From an uncultured Pelagibacteraceae bacterium (GTDB lineage: Bacteria; Pseudomonadota; Alphaproteobacteria; Pelagibacterales; Pelagibacteraceae), in NCBI GenBank assembly GCA_902525625.1, contig CABZHM010000008.1:1-49003 (forward strand): DNA of 49,003 nt. Reading direction: 5' to 3'. Below are positions 1 to 9,121 of the stretch, piece after piece. The notes beneath the pieces were generated by a model. That model was not told the DNA's origin. It worked only from the letters and a program-made list of their open reading frames with translations, and made no database searches. Within the stretch, counting starts at the first letter, position 1, and each line of letters begins with the position of its first letter. A program made the translations under genes and the position numbers.

Positions 1-1
1 C

Positions 2-682
2 TATATTAAAAACTGTTTCGATATTGCAATAGCATTAATTAAATCAGATTTTTCTAATAAGCTCATTAACGGACCAATTTCAAAAAAAAATTTTTTAAAA
101 AAAAAATTTATAGGAATTACAGAATTTTTCGCAAAAAAATTTCATCAAAAAAAAATTGCGATGTTAATCTACAACAAAGAGCTTTCAGTGGCTCCAGTTA
201 CCACTCACTTGCCCATAAAGAATGTCGCGACTAAAATAACTGAAAAATTAATTTGGGAAAAAATTATTCTGATTGATAATTTTTATAGAAAATACATTGG
301 GTTAAAACCAAAAATTGCAATTACAGGCCTTAACCCACACTGTGAAAGTATTAATAAAATTAATGAAGATGAAATAATCATCAAACCTACTGTAAAAAAA
401 CTTAAAAAAAACGGATATAAAGTATCTGGACCTTTTTCTGCTGATACTATTTTTTTAAAAAAAAATAGAAAAAAATTTGATGTGATTGTAGGTATGTACC
501 ACGACCAAGTTTTAACGCCAATTAAAACAATTTTTGAGTATGATGCCATTAATATTACGCTAGGTTTGCCTTTTATAAGAATTTCTCCAGACCACGGTCC
601 AAATGAACAAATGGTCGGTAAAAATTTATCCGATCCATTAAGCTTGATAAACGCTATTACTTTTTTTGAGAGAATAAAGTGA
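2..682 (+). CDS. pdxA: 4-hydroxythreonine-4-phosphate dehydrogenase, 3' part (5' end outside window)
   Basis: PdxA oxidises 4-phosphohydroxy-L-threonine in the DXP-dependent route to vitamin B6, in the cytoplasm. The frame is open from base 2, so the gene enters from upstream and about 226 residues (the C-terminal two thirds of a roughly 330-residue family) are visible. Family signatures are the NGPISK segment near the left edge, APVTTHLP, GLNPHCES, the metal/active-site stretch YHDQVLTPIK and the late SPDHG motif. The first internal ATG at 161 lies in the middle of the conserved domain and is not a start. After SPDHG the sequence reads PNEQMVG rather than the usual TAxDIAG, so this end has drifted. 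The stop overlaps the rsmA GTG start (GTGA), as expected for a pdxA-rsmA operon. Confidence 0.93.
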   Translation, partial: YIKNCFDIAIALIKSDFSNKLINGPISKKNFLKKKFIGITEFFAKKFHQKKIAMLIYNKELSVAPVTTHLPIKNVATKITEKLIWEKIILIDNFYRKYIGLKPKIAITGLNPHCESINKINEDEIIIKPTVKKLKKNGYKVSGPFSADTIFLKKNRKKFDVIVGMYHDQVLTPIKTIFEYDAINITLGLPFIRISPDHGPNEQMVGKNLSDPLSLINAITFFERIK

Positions 683-1467
683 TTAAAATAAAAAAAAGTT
701 TAGGTCAAAACTTTTTAGTGGATGAAAAAATTTTAAAACAAATTGTAGATATTACTGAAATTCAAGATCGATCTATACTTGAAGTTGGTCCTGGAACTGG
801 AAATCTAACTTCATTTATATTAAAAAATAAGCCAAAAAAAGTTTTTGTAGTTGAAAAAGATAAAAATCTTGTTTTAGGTTTAAGAGAAAAGTTTAAAGAT
901 TTTTTAGTTATTTTAAACGAAGATATACTTAATATTAATGAAAAAAATTTTTCAAAAGATAAACTAATTGTTTTTGGAAATTTACCATACAATATATCCA
1001 CTGAAATACTTTGCAAATGGATATTAAATTTAAATAATAATGAATTTTGGTTTGAAAGTCTAATTTTAATGTTTCAAAAAGAGGTGGCTGATAGGATAGT
1101 GGCAGATGTAAATACTTCAGAGTATGGTAGGTTATCAATATTGGCAAAATGGAAATTGGATATCACACGAGTTTGTAACATTAAACCTTCTTGTTTTTTT
1201 CCGAAACCAAAGATTGAAAGTTCATTACTGTTTTTTAAACCAAAAAGAAATTTTTTTAAAATAGATAATCCTAAAAATATTGAGTTGGTTACAAGGCATT
1301 TTTTTAATCACAGAAGAAAAATGATTAAAAAACCTTTTAATCAACTATTTAACGGAAATAACAATATTCAAAAAAAATTAAAATTAAATTTGAATTTAAG
1401 ACCGCAAAACTTAAACTTCAATACTTACTATAATTTAATTAAAGAATATGAAAATTTAAGAAGTTAG
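679..1467 (+). CDS. rsmA: 16S rRNA (adenine(1518)-N(6)/adenine(1519)-N(6))-dimethyltransferase
   Basis: RsmA (KsgA) dimethylates two adjacent adenines in helix 45 of 16S rRNA late in small-subunit assembly. At 262 residues it has normal length. The N-terminal [11 protein letters not shown] motif, the SAM-binding [11 protein letters not shown] (residues 34-44) and the catalytic NLPYNIS (101-107) are all present, followed by a small basic C-terminal domain with HRRKMIKK. It starts with GTG, sharing four bases with the pdxA stop, so the two are translationally coupled. Its 3' end overlaps the 3' end of convergent gmk by 12 bases. The pdxA-rsmA pairing is common in proteobacteria. Confidence 0.96.
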   Translation: MIKIKKSLGQNFLVDEKILKQIVDITEIQDRSILEVGPGTGNLTSFILKNKPKKVFVVEKDKNLVLGLREKFKDFLVILNEDILNINEKNFSKDKLIVFGNLPYNISTEILCKWILNLNNNEFWFESLILMFQKEVADRIVADVNTSEYGRLSILAKWKLDITRVCNIKPSCFFPKPKIESSLLFFKPKRNFFKIDNPKNIELVTRHFFNHRRKMIKKPFNQLFNGNNNIQKKLKLNLNLRPQNLNFNTYYNLIKEYENLRS

Positions 1468-2088
1468 TTTTTCTACATGACTTTTAATAAATTCTTGGTC
1501 ATAATCTTTAGGTCCATTATCTAATTCGGCCCTAATTAACTTCAAAATTCTTAACATACATTCGTTGAGATTTTCATTAATCACGACGTAATCGTAATTA
1601 ATCCATTGTAAAACATCGTGTCTAAATTGATTCATTCTTTTTTCAACCATTAAACTATCATTTAAATGTCTATTTGATAATCTTTTGAATAAAATTTCTT
1701 TACTAGGTGGTAAAATAAAAAAAGTGACAAGCCTGTAGTCAAGTTTTTTATTTTTTATTTGATCAGCACCCTGCCAATCGATATCAAACAAAATATTCTT
1801 TCCTTTTTTAAGACTGTTGATTACGGGTGTTCTAGTTGTTCCATACAAATTTTCAAAAACTCTTGCATACTCAAGAAACTGATCATTTTTTATAAGTTTT
1901 TCAAATTCTGTTTCATTAATAAAATAATAATCTTTATTATGAATTTCATTTTTTCTTGGTGCCCTAGTGGTATGTGAAATTGAAATTTCAAAATTTGGAT
2001 ATTTAGATAACAATCCAACGAGGGTGGTTTTTCCTGCTCCAGACGGAGAGGATAAAATTATCATTACCCCATCTTTATCTGTGGGCAT
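1456..2088 (-). CDS. gmk: guanylate kinase
   Basis: Guanylate kinase phosphorylates GMP to GDP with ATP and feeds GTP and ppGpp pools; guaA and guaB lie about 43 kb away in the same window. The protein is about 210 residues with the P-loop [11 protein letters not shown] near the N-terminus, the GMP-binding [11 protein letters not shown] stretch, the DIDWQGA segment and a lid arginine region. An ATG at 2088 is taken as start; an in-frame TTG immediately upstream (2091) and a further internal ATG just before the P-loop are alternatives. It follows acpP by only a few bases, so it is probably transcribed with fabD-fabG-acpP. No strong Shine-Dalgarno is visible, which suggests coupling to acpP. 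Confidence 0.95.
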   Translation of the reverse strand: MPTDKDGVMIILSSPSGAGKTTLVGLLSKYPNFEISISHTTRAPRKNEIHNKDYYFINETEFEKLIKNDQFLEYARVFENLYGTTRTPVINSLKKGKNILFDIDWQGADQIKNKKLDYRLVTFFILPPSKEILFKRLSNRHLNDSLMVEKRMNQFRHDVLQWINYDYVVINENLNECMLRILKLIRAELDNGPKDYDQEFIKSHVEKLTS

Positions 2089-2094
2089 CAAATA

Positions 2095-2334
2095 TTAGTT
2101 GGCTTTTCCTTCTATAAACTTTACAGCATCACCCACTGTCAAAATTTTCTCAGCTTCACTATCAGAAATTTCAGAACCAAATTCTTCCTCAAAAGCCATC
2201 ACTAACTCAACAGTATCTAGGCTGTCTGCTCCCAAATCGTCTATAAAACTTGATTCTTCTGTAACCTTCGTTTCATCAATACCTAAGTGATCTGCAACTA
2301 TTTTTTTTACTTTACTTGAAACATCATCTGACAT
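2095..2334 (-). CDS. acpP: acyl carrier protein
   Basis: ACP carries growing acyl chains on a phosphopantetheine arm during type II fatty acid synthesis. The 79-residue acidic protein has the [11 protein letters not shown] motif with the modified serine at residue 38. An AAGGAT ribosome site lies a few bases upstream of the ATG. It is third in fabD-fabG-acpP-gmk. In most alphaproteobacteria fabF and mltG follow acpP, but here gmk follows after a very short gap. Confidence 0.97.
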   Translation of the reverse strand: MSDDVSSKVKKIVADHLGIDETKVTEESSFIDDLGADSLDTVELVMAFEEEFGSEISDSEAEKILTVGDAVKFIEGKAN

Positions 2335-2384
2335 TTTGATCCTTATATTGTTTTAAATTCTTATTAGTTTAATTACTTATTTTG

Positions 2385-3122
2385 TCAAGCCATATACATG
2401 CCCCCATTAACATGTAAAGTTTCACCATTAATATAATCAGAAAGATCAGAGGCTAAAAAAAGTACAGCATTTGCGACATCCTCGGGTTTACCCAATCTTC
2501 CAGATGGTATTTTAGATATTATGATCTCTTTAAATTTTGGATCAATTTTATCTGTCATCGCTGTTTTGATAAAACCTGGTGAGATACAATTTATATTTAT
2601 ATTTTTTCTTGCATATTCAATGGCTAATGTCTTTGACATTGCAATTATGCCAGCTTTTGCAGCAGTATAATTTGCTTGTCCTAAATTACCGGTATGACCT
2701 ACTACAGAAGTAATATTGATAACTTTTCCTTTTTTATTTTTCAACATTTTTTTTATTGAATATTTGTTCAATAAAAACGTGGAGTTTAAATTTATATCTA
2801 TAACTTTTTGCCACTCTTCAAAATTCATCCTAATCGCTAAATTATCTTTTGTTATACCTGCATTATTAATTATACAATCTAAATTTCCTCCTAATTCATT
2901 TGTGGCATTTTCTATAAATTCCTCAATTTTTTCACTTTGAGAAATATCAAATTTTAAAATTTTCAAATTCTTAAATTTAGACTTTAGTTCATCAAGTTTC
3001 TCTTTTTTTGTTCCTGTTGCAAGAATATTAGCACCATTCTTAAAAAGTTTTTCAACAATAGAATTACCAATTCCTCCTGAAGCACCTGTTACAATGATAT
3101 TTTTTTTTGCAATTTCATTCAT
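2385..3122 (-). CDS. fabG: 3-oxoacyl-[acyl-carrier-protein] reductase
   Basis: FabG reduces beta-ketoacyl-ACP to 3-hydroxyacyl-ACP with NADPH. The protein is a 245-residue short-chain dehydrogenase with the cofactor motif TGASGGIG (residues 12-19), NNAG (86-89), catalytic Ser139, Tyr152 and Lys156 (YTAAK), and the C-terminal substrate and tetramer region ending in NGGMYMA. The length and sequence are typical of FabG and closer to it than to general SDRs, and the genomic neighbours FabD and ACP agree. The start codon overlaps the fabD stop by four bases (ATGA). Confidence 0.96.
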   Translation of the reverse strand: MNEIAKKNIIVTGASGGIGNSIVEKLFKNGANILATGTKKEKLDELKSKFKNLKILKFDISQSEKIEEFIENATNELGGNLDCIINNAGITKDNLAIRMNFEEWQKVIDINLNSTFLLNKYSIKKMLKNKKGKVINITSVVGHTGNLGQANYTAAKAGIIAMSKTLAIEYARKNININCISPGFIKTAMTDKIDPKFKEIIISKIPSGRLGKPEDVANAVLFLASDLSDYINGETLHVNGGMYMA

Positions 3123-4045
3123 AAATTTAAATCTTTTATATCACTATCACTATTTATTGTATTAATTTTTACATTTTTATTAATCCTTTTTACTAAGCCT
3201 GACAAAACTTTTCCAGGACCTATTTCAATAAAATGGCTTACTCCTTTATCAGTCATTTTAATGACACTCTCCCTCCACCTAACCCTACTTTCAATTTGAT
3301 CAATTAACAATTTTGTAAGCTCATCTCTACTTGAAATCTCATTTGCTGTTACATTTGATACTAAAATATTGTTACCTTCGTGAAAAGATAATTTTTCAAT
3401 TTCCTTTTTCATAATTTTAGTGGCACTTCCCATCAGTTTACAATGAAATGGTGCACTGACTGGCAGTCTTATATTCTTAATTTTTTTCAATTTAAGGATA
3501 TCAATTAATTTATCTAAATCATCATTTTTACCACTCAAAACGAGTTGACCTTCTGAGTTATCATTTGCAATTTCAACATTGAAATTATTTAAATTGTCAT
3601 TAAGAATTTTTTCTATCTCATAAACTGATGTGCCAATAACAGCAAGCATCCCTCCTAATCCTTTTGGTACAGAGTTTTGCATTGCATCTCCTCTTGTTCT
3701 TAAAAGTTTTAATGTGTCAGAAAAGTCTAAATAACCTGCTGAAGATAAAGCTGAATATTCACCTAATGAATGTCCAGCAAAATATTTTGCTTTACCTAAA
3801 TCTATATTAAATTCTTTTGTAATTACTTTGTATATTGAGAAACTAATTAAAAATATTGCAGGTTGAGTATTTACAGTTAAGTCAAGTTCCTCTTTAGGAC
3901 CATCTAAAATAATTTTTGATAATTTAAATCCTAAAACGTTATCTGCCTTTTCAAAAAGATCTTGCACCAAATGATACTTTTCAAAAAATTCCTTTCCCAT
4001 TCCAACTAATTGAGATCCCTGACCTGGAAAAATTACTGAAAACAT
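3119..4045 (-). CDS. fabD: malonyl-CoA:ACP transacylase
   Basis: FabD moves malonyl from CoA to ACP to supply chain-extension units. The 308-residue sequence has the N-terminal FPGQGSQ oxyanion motif, the GHSLGEY nucleophile elbow with catalytic Ser93, and the second catalytic residue His201 in the SAPFHCKLM segment. It heads the fabD-fabG-acpP-gmk transcription unit and is divergent from rpsF; the 79-base region between them carries the promoters. Confidence 0.96.
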   Translation of the reverse strand: MFSVIFPGQGSQLVGMGKEFFEKYHLVQDLFEKADNVLGFKLSKIILDGPKEELDLTVNTQPAIFLISFSIYKVITKEFNIDLGKAKYFAGHSLGEYSALSSAGYLDFSDTLKLLRTRGDAMQNSVPKGLGGMLAVIGTSVYEIEKILNDNLNNFNVEIANDNSEGQLVLSGKNDDLDKLIDILKLKKIKNIRLPVSAPFHCKLMGSATKIMKKEIEKLSFHEGNNILVSNVTANEISSRDELTKLLIDQIESRVRWRESVIKMTDKGVSHFIEIGPGKVLSGLVKRINKNVKINTINSDSDIKDLNL

Positions 4046-4068
4046 AAAAAAAACCTATTTTTTTAACT

Positions 4069-4103
4069 TTTAACTATTGTAATTAAAGATTTATAATAGT
4101 ATA
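4069..4103. promoter_or_regulatory. Candidate promoter region between fabD and rpsF
   Basis: The divergent gap contains a perfect TATAAT at 4092-4097 on +, with a weak TTTAAC 17 bases upstream, which would start rpsF transcription near 4104. The element is nearly self-complementary: TATACT reads on the minus strand at 4098-4103, facing fabD. No good -35 box is seen for the minus direction. This is a pattern match only, in very AT-rich DNA. Confidence 0.4.
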
Positions 4104-4124
4104 TCCTCATTTTTTTAAATTTAG

Positions 4125-4469
4125 ATGAATTTATACGAACACACAATTATAGCAAGACAAGACGCCTCACCGAGTGAAATTAAACAGTTAACTGAAAAAT
4201 ATTCTGAGATTGTTGAAAAAAATGATGGTGAAGTTATTAAAACTGAGAATTGGGGAATATTAAATCTTTCATACCTAATAAAAAAAAACAAAAAAGGTAG
4301 TTACATACATTTTAAAATAAAGTGTAACGGTAAAGCTATAAATGAATTAGAAAAAAACGAAGCAATAGATAAAAAGCTACTTAGATATTTGACAGTCAAA
4401 GTAAAAAATTTTGATTTAGATACTAATTATTTTTCTAAAAAAGAGGAAACTGAAAAAAATAATAAATAA
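4125..4469 (+). CDS. rpsF: 30S ribosomal protein S6
   Basis: S6 binds S18 and the central domain of 16S rRNA in the platform of the small subunit. The 114-residue protein starts MNLYEHTIIARQD, matching the family beta-alpha-beta fold, and has the NWGxxxLSYxIKKxKKGxY region typical of S6. The lysine-rich C-terminal tail is variable in the family. It begins the conserved rpsF-rpsR-rplI operon that continues into dnaB. Confidence 0.96.
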   Translation: MNLYEHTIIARQDASPSEIKQLTEKYSEIVEKNDGEVIKTENWGILNLSYLIKKNKKGSYIHFKIKCNGKAINELEKNEAIDKKLLRYLTVKVKNFDLDTNYFSKKEETEKNNK

Positions 4470-4487
4470 ATAATTAAGGAAATTATC

Positions 4488-4760
4488 ATGCCAAAAAGAC
4501 AAAGTGGAAATAAAAGAAATAAACAGAGTAATTTTGCAAAATTAAGTATTTTTCAACCAAATAAGTATAAATTTAAAAAGAACTGTCCACTTTCTATAAA
4601 AGGAGCTCCTAAAATTGACTATAAAAATATTAAATTGCTGAAAAAATATACATCAGAAAACGGCAAAATTTTACCTTCACGTATCACTAACGTCAGTCAA
4701 AAAAAACAAAGAGAACTTTCATTGTCAATTAAAAGAGCTAGAAATTTAGCTCTGCTATAA
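4488..4760 (+). CDS. rpsR: 30S ribosomal protein S18
   Basis: S18 pairs with S6 on the small-subunit platform. The protein is 90 residues with the conserved core [23 protein letters not shown] (shown here in part as [10 protein letters not shown] and KILPSRIT) and the RARNLALL end. The N-terminus is longer and more basic than in E. coli (75 residues), as is usual in alphaproteobacteria. An AAGGAA ribosome site precedes the ATG. Confidence 0.96.
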   Translation: MPKRQSGNKRNKQSNFAKLSIFQPNKYKFKKNCPLSIKGAPKIDYKNIKLLKKYTSENGKILPSRITNVSQKKQRELSLSIKRARNLALL

Positions 4761-4761
4761 A

Positions 4762-5220
4762 ATGAAAGTCATATTATTAGAAAATCTTAAAAAAATCGGA
4801 TCTATCGGAGAAATCATAGATGTTAAGCGAGGTTTTGCAAGAAACTTTCTAATTGCAAATAAAAAAGCTTTATACGCCTCAAAAGAAAATATTTCAAAGG
4901 TTGATAAAATTAAATTAGAATTATCAAAAAAAGACAGTGAAAAGAAACAGGAAGCAAAGAAAATATCCGAAAAAATAAATAAGAGAGAGTATAAAATAAA
5001 AAAATTGTGTACTGAAAGTAATGAGTTATATGGTTCAGTAAAACCAACTGAGATATCAAAATTGATAAAAGATAATGACTCTCAAGAAATTAAACCCTCT
5101 ATGATACAACCAGTTAAAGACATAAAATCTTTAGGAAAATTTAAAGTTAAAATAAGCTTACACCCAGAAGTTGATGCAGAAATATTGATAAATGTAGTTT
5201 CATCAGAAACAATTCAATAA
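4762..5220 (+). CDS. rplI: 50S ribosomal protein L9
   Basis: L9 binds 23S rRNA near the base of the L1 stalk and helps maintain reading frame. The 152-residue protein has the N-terminal VILLENLKKIGSIGEIIDVKRGFARNFL signature (quoted in part: GSIGEIIDVKRGFARNFL), a long charged connecting helix rich in lysine and glutamate, and the C-terminal domain with LYGSVKPTEI. It starts one base after the rpsR stop. Confidence 0.96.
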   Translation: MKVILLENLKKIGSIGEIIDVKRGFARNFLIANKKALYASKENISKVDKIKLELSKKDSEKKQEAKKISEKINKREYKIKKLCTESNELYGSVKPTEISKLIKDNDSQEIKPSMIQPVKDIKSLGKFKVKISLHPEVDAEILINVVSSETIQ

Positions 5221-5287
5221 TTATACAACTTTTTCCCCAACAAATTTTAAGAAAAAATCTATCATTAATATTTGTTATAAGTACTTT

Positions 5288-6709
5288 ATGGAAAAAAATT
5301 TTAAAGTTTTAAAAGACAGTTTTAAAGAATTACCAAACAATATTGAAGCAGAACAAGCAGTAATTGGCTCTATCTTAGTTTCAAATGAAATTTTTGATGA
5401 AATTAATCTTATTTTATCTAACAATAACTTCTATGACCCTATACACCAAAAAATATTTTCAGCTATAGAAAATCTAATTTTTAGAGGAATGTTAGCAAAC
5501 CCTATAACTTTAAAAAACTACTTTGAGGATGAAAAAGATGAAATTAATGTTCCAGATTATTTAGTAAAGGTAACAAAGTTTTCTACATCCATAAGACAGG
5601 CAATAGAATATTCAAAAATAATTTATGATATGTTTGTAAGAAGAGAATTAATAAAAATTTCTGAAAATACTATTGATACAGCTAAGCTAAATGATTTAAG
5701 TACATCAGGACAAGACATAATTGAAGATTCAGAAAAATTATTATATGAACTTGCTGAAAAAGGTACCTTTTATTCTTCATTGATTAGTTTTGATAAAGCT
5801 TTACGTCAAACAATTGATATGGCCTCAGCCGCATATAAAAATGAGGAGGGAATTGTAGGTGTTCCAACTGGATTGAGAGATTTAGATGATAGATTGGGTG
5901 GCCTTCATAAATCTGATCTCATTATTATAGCTGGTAGACCTGGTATGGGAAAAACGGCACTAGCAACGAATATAGCGTTCAATGCTGCTCAAAAATTGCA
6001 GGACAATGGAAAAGAAAAAGCTTCCGTTGCTTTTTTTTCACTAGAAATGTCATCAGAACAACTTTCAACAAGAATTTTAGCTGAGCAATCAAAAATAAAA
6101 TCAAATGATATTAGACGTGGAAGAATTTCAGATGAACAATTTGATAGATTTTTAGAAACCTCAAAAAATATTTCTGAACTACCTTTGTATATTGATGAAA
6201 CCCCAGCACTTACTATTGCAGCAATGAGTAATAGAGCTAGAAGAATAAAGAGGCTCCATGGATTAGATTTGATAATTGTTGATTATATCCAATTAATGAG
6301 AGGTAGTCTGAATTACAAAGATGGAAGAGTTCAAGAGGTTTCCGAAATTACTCAGGGCCTTAAAGCTATAGCCAAGGAATTATCTATACCTGTAGTAGCT
6401 TTATCTCAATTATCTAGACAAGTTGAACAGAGGGATAACAAAAAACCACAATTGTCAGATCTAAGAGAGTCTGGCTCAATAGAGCAGGATGCTGATGTTG
6501 TTATGTTTGTATATAGAGAATCGTATTATTTGGAAAATAAAGAACCAAAACCAGCAACAGTAGAACATGCTGAATGGCAAGCAAAAATGAATGAAGTTTC
6601 AAATTTAGCAGAATTAATCATCGGTAAACAAAGACATGGGCCAACTGGAAATGTATTCTTAGAATTTGAGGCAATGTTTACCAAATTTAAAGATACTCAA
6701 AATAGTTAA
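5288..6709 (+). CDS. dnaB: replicative DNA helicase DnaB
   Basis: DnaB is the hexameric helicase that unwinds the fork and binds primase. The 473-residue protein has an N-terminal helical domain (LPNNIEAEQAVIGSIL near residue 15), the RecA-like domain with Walker A GRPGMGKTAL (about 216-225), SLEMS motif H1a region, Walker B LIIVDYIQLM, and the C-terminal DLRESGSIEQDADVV and KQRHGPTG motifs. No intein is present. It follows rplI by 67 bases, and the rpsF-rpsR-rplI-dnaB order is common in bacteria. Confidence 0.97.
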   Translation: MEKNFKVLKDSFKELPNNIEAEQAVIGSILVSNEIFDEINLILSNNNFYDPIHQKIFSAIENLIFRGMLANPITLKNYFEDEKDEINVPDYLVKVTKFSTSIRQAIEYSKIIYDMFVRRELIKISENTIDTAKLNDLSTSGQDIIEDSEKLLYELAEKGTFYSSLISFDKALRQTIDMASAAYKNEEGIVGVPTGLRDLDDRLGGLHKSDLIIIAGRPGMGKTALATNIAFNAAQKLQDNGKEKASVAFFSLEMSSEQLSTRILAEQSKIKSNDIRRGRISDEQFDRFLETSKNISELPLYIDETPALTIAAMSNRARRIKRLHGLDLIIVDYIQLMRGSLNYKDGRVQEVSEITQGLKAIAKELSIPVVALSQLSRQVEQRDNKKPQLSDLRESGSIEQDADVVMFVYRESYYLENKEPKPATVEHAEWQAKMNEVSNLAELIIGKQRHGPTGNVFLEFEAMFTKFKDTQNS

Positions 6710-6728
6710 ATTCAAATATAAATGGGCA

Positions 6729-9113
6729 ATGTTTGCCGATTTTTACCAAAATTTTGTTTTAAGAAATCCAAAGTTAACCTTTATAATTTTATTAATTGCA
6801 TTATTTACTTTTGGATATCATTCAAAGGATTTCAGATTAGACGCATCTTCAGAAACTTTATTAATAGATGGTGATCCTGATCTTGAATATATGCAAGAGA
6901 TAAATAAGCGTTACGGATCAAAAGATTTTTTAATTTTAACCTATACACCAAATGAAGGTATGATATCAGATACCTCGATAAATAATCTTTTAAGTCTCAA
7001 GTATAAAATTCAAAGTTTAGAATGGGTACATAGCGTGGTTACTTTGCTAGATATTCCGTTATTAAATAATTCAGAAGCTCCGTTACAAGAAAGATTGGAA
7101 AATTTTAAAACTCTTAAAGATGAAGATGTAAATAAAGATAGAGGTTTTAAAGAAATAATTAGTAGTCCAGTTTTTAGAAACTTCGTTATTAGTGAAGACG
7201 GTAAAACTACTGGAATCATTGTTTATTTTAAAAAAAATAATCCTATAGATGATATTAAAAATAAATCAAAAGAGGAAATTGAAATTTATAAGGACCAGAT
7301 AAAAAAACAAAATCATAAAAATATTATTGAAATAAGAGATGTAATTAAAAGTTATGAAAATATAGGTAAAATTCATTTAGGTGGTATACCTATGATTGCA
7401 GATGATATGATGACATTTATTAAAAGTGACATAGTTGTTTTTGGATTGGGTGTCTTTTTATTTATAATTTTTACTCTATGGTATATCTTTAGAAAATTAA
7501 TTTGGATATTAGTACCAATAAGCAGCTGCTTTTTCTCAGTAATTATAATGACTGGTTTACTTGGTTTGTTAGGATGGAAAGTAACTGTGATTTCCTCAAA
7601 TTTTATTGCCTTAATGTTAATTTTAACTATGGCAATGAATATCCATATGAGCACACGTTTTTTACAACTAAAAGAAAATTTTGCTAATAAAAATATTTTA
7701 GATCTTTTAATTTTAACTACTAAGAAAATGTTTTGGCCAATCTTATATACTGTAATGACAACAATTATCGCTTTTTTGTCTTTAATTTTTAGTGAAATAA
7801 AACCTATAATAGATTTTGGCTGGATGATGACAATGGGGTTAGTAATCTCATTCATTATTACATTTACGTTACTACCAACCCTTATTAATTTTGTGCCAAA
7901 AGAAAATGTTTCTCTTGTTAAATATGAAAAATCTAAGATTACATCTTTCTTTTCAAAGCTTTCACAGGAATATCAAAAGTCAATTTTTATCCTAACTGGA
8001 ATTGTTATTTTATTTAGCATCATTGGTATTAGCCGTCTTGAAGTTGAAAATAGTTTTATAAATTATTTTAGTAAAAAGACTGAAATTTATAAAGGCATGA
8101 AACTCATTGATGAAAAATTAGGTGGTACCACACCTTTAGAAGTAATTCTAAAATTTCCAAAAAACAAAGCAGAAACTAACGATGATGAATTTGAAGATTG
8201 GGAAAATGAAAATAACGAAGAGGATGAAAAAAAATATTGGTTTACAAAAGATAAAATCGATAAAATTACATTAGTTCATAACTATTTAGACAGTCTACCG
8301 GAGATCGGTAAGGTTATATCTTTTTCTTCAATTATCGATGTCGCAACTTTGCTAAACAATAATAAACCATTAGGAACTTTAGAATTAGGAGTTCTCTATT
8401 CAAAAATTCCTGAAAGTATTAGAACAGAAATTGTTGATCCGTATATTTCTATAAAAGATAATGAAGCCAGGATAAATCTCAGAATTATAGACTCTAAAAA
8501 AGACTTAAGAAGAGATGATTTAATAAACAAAATAAATTATGACTTACAAAACAAATTAGGATTTGAAAAAAAAGAATTTAAAATTGCTGGAGTTCTGATT
8601 TTATTTAACAATTTACTTCAAAGTTTATTTAAATCACAAATTTTAACCTTGGGATTTGTTATTATTGGTATTTTTGTGATGTTTCTAATTCTTTTTAAAA
8701 ATATAAAACTTTCTTTGATTGGTGTAGTTCCAAATTTTATAGCAGCTTTTTTCATTTTGGGAATTATTGGTCTACTTGGTATTCCTTTAGATATGATGAC
8801 AATTACAATAGCAGCTATAACTATAGGTATAGCTGTTGATAATAGTATTCATTATATTTATCGTTTTAAAGAAGAATATAAAAATCTGAATAATTATAAT
8901 GAAACAGTCAAAATTTGTCATTCAACAGTTGGAAAGGCAATTTTAAATACATCAATCACCATTGTTTTTGGTTTTTCAATATTAATTTTATCTAATTTTA
9001 TTCCTACAATTTATTTTGGTATTTTTACAGGAATCGCTATGTTGCTTGCGATGATATCTGTTTTAACTCTTTTGCCATCCTTAATCTTATTGATTAAACC
9101 ATTTGAAAAATAA
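6729..9113 (+). CDS. RND-superfamily (MMPL-type) membrane exporter
   Basis: This is a large inner-membrane protein of about 795 residues, built as two similar halves, each with one membrane helix, a large extracytoplasmic loop and five further helices. The first half has a cluster of hydrophobic segments between about 7410 and 7890, the second between about 8640 and 9100. The motif TIGIAVDNSIHYIYRF in the second half matches the MMPL/RND family, whose members export lipids or hydrophobic compounds. The substrate is not determinable. I chose the ATG at 6729, whose protein begins MFADFYQNF, over a longer frame from 6666 that overlaps dnaB. The second loop carries an unusually acidic insert (about 8171-8240). 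cvpA follows after 8 bases. Confidence 0.85.
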   Translation: MFADFYQNFVLRNPKLTFIILLIALFTFGYHSKDFRLDASSETLLIDGDPDLEYMQEINKRYGSKDFLILTYTPNEGMISDTSINNLLSLKYKIQSLEWVHSVVTLLDIPLLNNSEAPLQERLENFKTLKDEDVNKDRGFKEIISSPVFRNFVISEDGKTTGIIVYFKKNNPIDDIKNKSKEEIEIYKDQIKKQNHKNIIEIRDVIKSYENIGKIHLGGIPMIADDMMTFIKSDIVVFGLGVFLFIIFTLWYIFRKLIWILVPISSCFFSVIIMTGLLGLLGWKVTVISSNFIALMLILTMAMNIHMSTRFLQLKENFANKNILDLLILTTKKMFWPILYTVMTTIIAFLSLIFSEIKPIIDFGWMMTMGLVISFIITFTLLPTLINFVPKENVSLVKYEKSKITSFFSKLSQEYQKSIFILTGIVILFSIIGISRLEVENSFINYFSKKTEIYKGMKLIDEKLGGTTPLEVILKFPKNKAETNDDEFEDWENENNEEDEKKYWFTKDKIDKITLVHNYLDSLPEIGKVISFSSIIDVATLLNNNKPLGTLELGVLYSKIPESIRTEIVDPYISIKDNEARINLRIIDSKKDLRRDDLINKINYDLQNKLGFEKKEFKIAGVLILFNNLLQSLFKSQILTLGFVIIGIFVMFLILFKNIKLSLIGVVPNFIAAFFILGIIGLLGIPLDMMTITIAAITIGIAVDNSIHYIYRFKEEYKNLNNYNETVKICHSTVGKAILNTSITIVFGFSILILSNFIPTIYFGIFTGIAMLLAMISVLTLLPSLILLIKPFEK

Positions 9114-9121
9114 AATTTAAA

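Noticed and set aside
161-682. Treating pdxA as a short complete gene from ATG 161
   Set aside because: The frame is open and family-like all the way to base 2, with NGPISK upstream, so the gene is truncated by the window edge instead.
6666-6728. Longer N-terminus for the RND/MMPL protein from ATG 6666
   Set aside because: It lies in the last codons of dnaB and adds a basic stretch (RQCLPNLKILKIVK) not expected before the first membrane helix; ATG 6729 fits better.
7373-7855. Open frame on the minus strand opposite the RND/MMPL gene
   Set aside because: It encodes a biased, hydrophobic Ile/Lys-rich chain mirrored from membrane helices, has no ribosome site, and is a shadow of the plus-strand gene.
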